From assembly GCA_030765525.1 (NCBI GenBank), contig JAVCCK010000034.1, positions 248,001 to 312,000 on the forward strand: a DNA stretch of 64,000 nt. Direction: 5' to 3'. The position numbers and the translations under genes were made by a program. This document shows positions 63,391-64,000 of this stretch, piece after piece. Position 1 is the stretch's first letter, and every line of letters starts with the position of its first letter. Under the pieces are notes generated by a model. It saw only the letters and a list, made by a program, of their open reading frames with translations. It ran no database searches and was not told the DNA's origin. This DNA comes from Candidatus Lernaella stagnicola (lineage in GTDB: Bacteria > Lernaellota > Lernaellaia > Lernaellales > Lernaellaceae).

Positions 63391-64000
63391 ATGGATTCGA
63401 ATCTTCCGCTCAACCTCCAATTCAATGGCGACATTCGTGTCGGTTTAGCTCTTGCGTTTGTACTGCTCATACTCGCCTGGAAACTGCGCGTGGTGACACG
63501 CGGCGGCATGGTGGGCGGCGTTGTCGTCGGCACCTCCGTTTACGCGGCGTTCAGTTGGGCGGGCTTGGTTCTATTGCTGTCGTATTACATTTTCGCCGAC
63601 GTCTCGAAACGGCTCGCGATGGACGTGCTCAAACGGAAAAGCAAGGCCATCGCCGAGGGCAAGGAAGGGGCGCTGAATTTCGGCGCCGTCTTATTGCCGA
63701 GCGCGATTCCACTGCTGGCGGCGTGGGTCATGATTTTCAGTACCAAAGCACCGCATCAGTTTCTTAGCCTACTGGCGTTTGTGGCATCGCTTACCACGTC
63801 GCTGGGCGATCTGGTCAGCACGGAGTTGGGCCAGGCATACGGCAAGCGCACGTACCAGTTGATTACGTTGGAACGCGTGCGCGCCGGCACGCGCGGCGGC
63901 GTGAGCCTTGAGGGCAGCTTGTATGGCGCGGTGACGATCATTTTATACGTCGGGTTCGCCTTCGGTCTATTTCATGCGGCGGGCTTTAACGTGGACGCCC
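63391..64000 (+). CDS. DUF92 family membrane protein, 3' end outside the window
   Basis: 203 codons are present with no stop before the edge. Starting at ATG 63391, three nt after the previous stop, the protein has about five hydrophobic helices and the family block TTSLGDLVSTELGQAYGKRT followed by RVRAGTRGGVSLEGSLYG, which defines DUF92 (relatives include the VTE6 phytyl-phosphate kinase and archaeal or bacterial proteins of unknown function). Substrate in bacteria is unknown. Partial at the 3' end. Confidence 0.85.
   Translation, partial: MDSNLPLNLQFNGDIRVGLALAFVLLILAWKLRVVTRGGMVGGVVVGTSVYAAFSWAGLVLLLSYYIFADVSKRLAMDVLKRKSKAIAEGKEGALNFGAVLLPSAIPLLAAWVMIFSTKAPHQFLSLLAFVASLTTSLGDLVSTELGQAYGKRTYQLITLERVRAGTRGGVSLEGSLYGAVTIILYVGFAFGLFHAAGFNVDA

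Overview
The window is GC-rich, densely coded bacterial chromosome from a Gram-negative (diderm) organism. The evidence is a C-terminal-Phe outer-membrane barrel, an OmpA-type small barrel, many lipoproteins with clear lipoboxes, a MepA-type murein endopeptidase, sigma-54 signalling and a tetraheme cytochrome c. Several lipoproteins carry an Asp-rich linker directly after the lipobox. Together with matrixin-like secreted proteases, secreted propellers and abundant TPR/HEAT proteins, this suggests a deltaproteobacteria-grade or candidate-phylum lineage (a Myxococcota or Lernaellota-like bacterium is my guess; the phylum cannot be fixed from this window). No rRNA, tRNA, CRISPR array, prophage or insertion sequence was seen.

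Layout. 1-4453: edge of a polysaccharide/envelope locus (start of an asparagine synthetase, a GT2 glycosyltransferase, a multi-spanning membrane protein and a bitopic membrane protein). 4458-5443: two small lipoproteins. 5650-14858: a module with a giant 2091-residue pentapeptide-repeat/TM/TPR protein, a membrane-embedded SGNH hydrolase and a TPR protein. 15353-20788: ribosomal proteins L21 and L27 and the GTPase Obg, normally adjacent, separated here by about 3.7 kb holding a YbjQ protein, an ECF sigma/anti-sigma pair and a metalloprotease with a secreted partner. 20785-22969: mannose-1-phosphate guanylyltransferase and a NamZ-type muramidase. 22977-35847: lipoproteins, a tetraheme cytochrome, a YihQ-like GH31 enzyme, a flotillin/NfeD pair, a DUF2804 protein, an alpha/beta hydrolase and a secreted propeller. 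35906-38154: two coupled glycosyltransferases. 38185-43586: outer-membrane barrel, M74 peptidase with LysM domains, FHA membrane protein and propeller lipoprotein. 43613-52964: HEAT lipoprotein, class II photolyase, thiolase, TPR protein, and a GIDE-like/LemA pair. 53002-54921: HtpG. 54922-55433: a palindrome- and repeat-rich gap. 55434-61454: six tightly spaced genes, rnhB-yraN-histidine kinase-NtrC-type regulator-coiled-coil protein-outer-membrane barrel, followed at 61550 by a consensus sigma-54 promoter driving a lipoprotein. 62698-64000: a secreted Cys-containing protein and the start of a DUF92 membrane protein.

The recurring theme is envelope biology: surface lipoproteins, sugar transfer, peptidoglycan turnover and very long repeat scaffolds. 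The best candidates for undescribed systems are the giant pentapeptide/TPR transmembrane scaffold with its SGNH partner, the two-component/sigma-54 envelope circuit at the right end, and the metalloprotease-partner pair next to an ECF sigma factor inside the split L21-L27-Obg locus. All functions are inferred from motifs read by eye; no database search was run.
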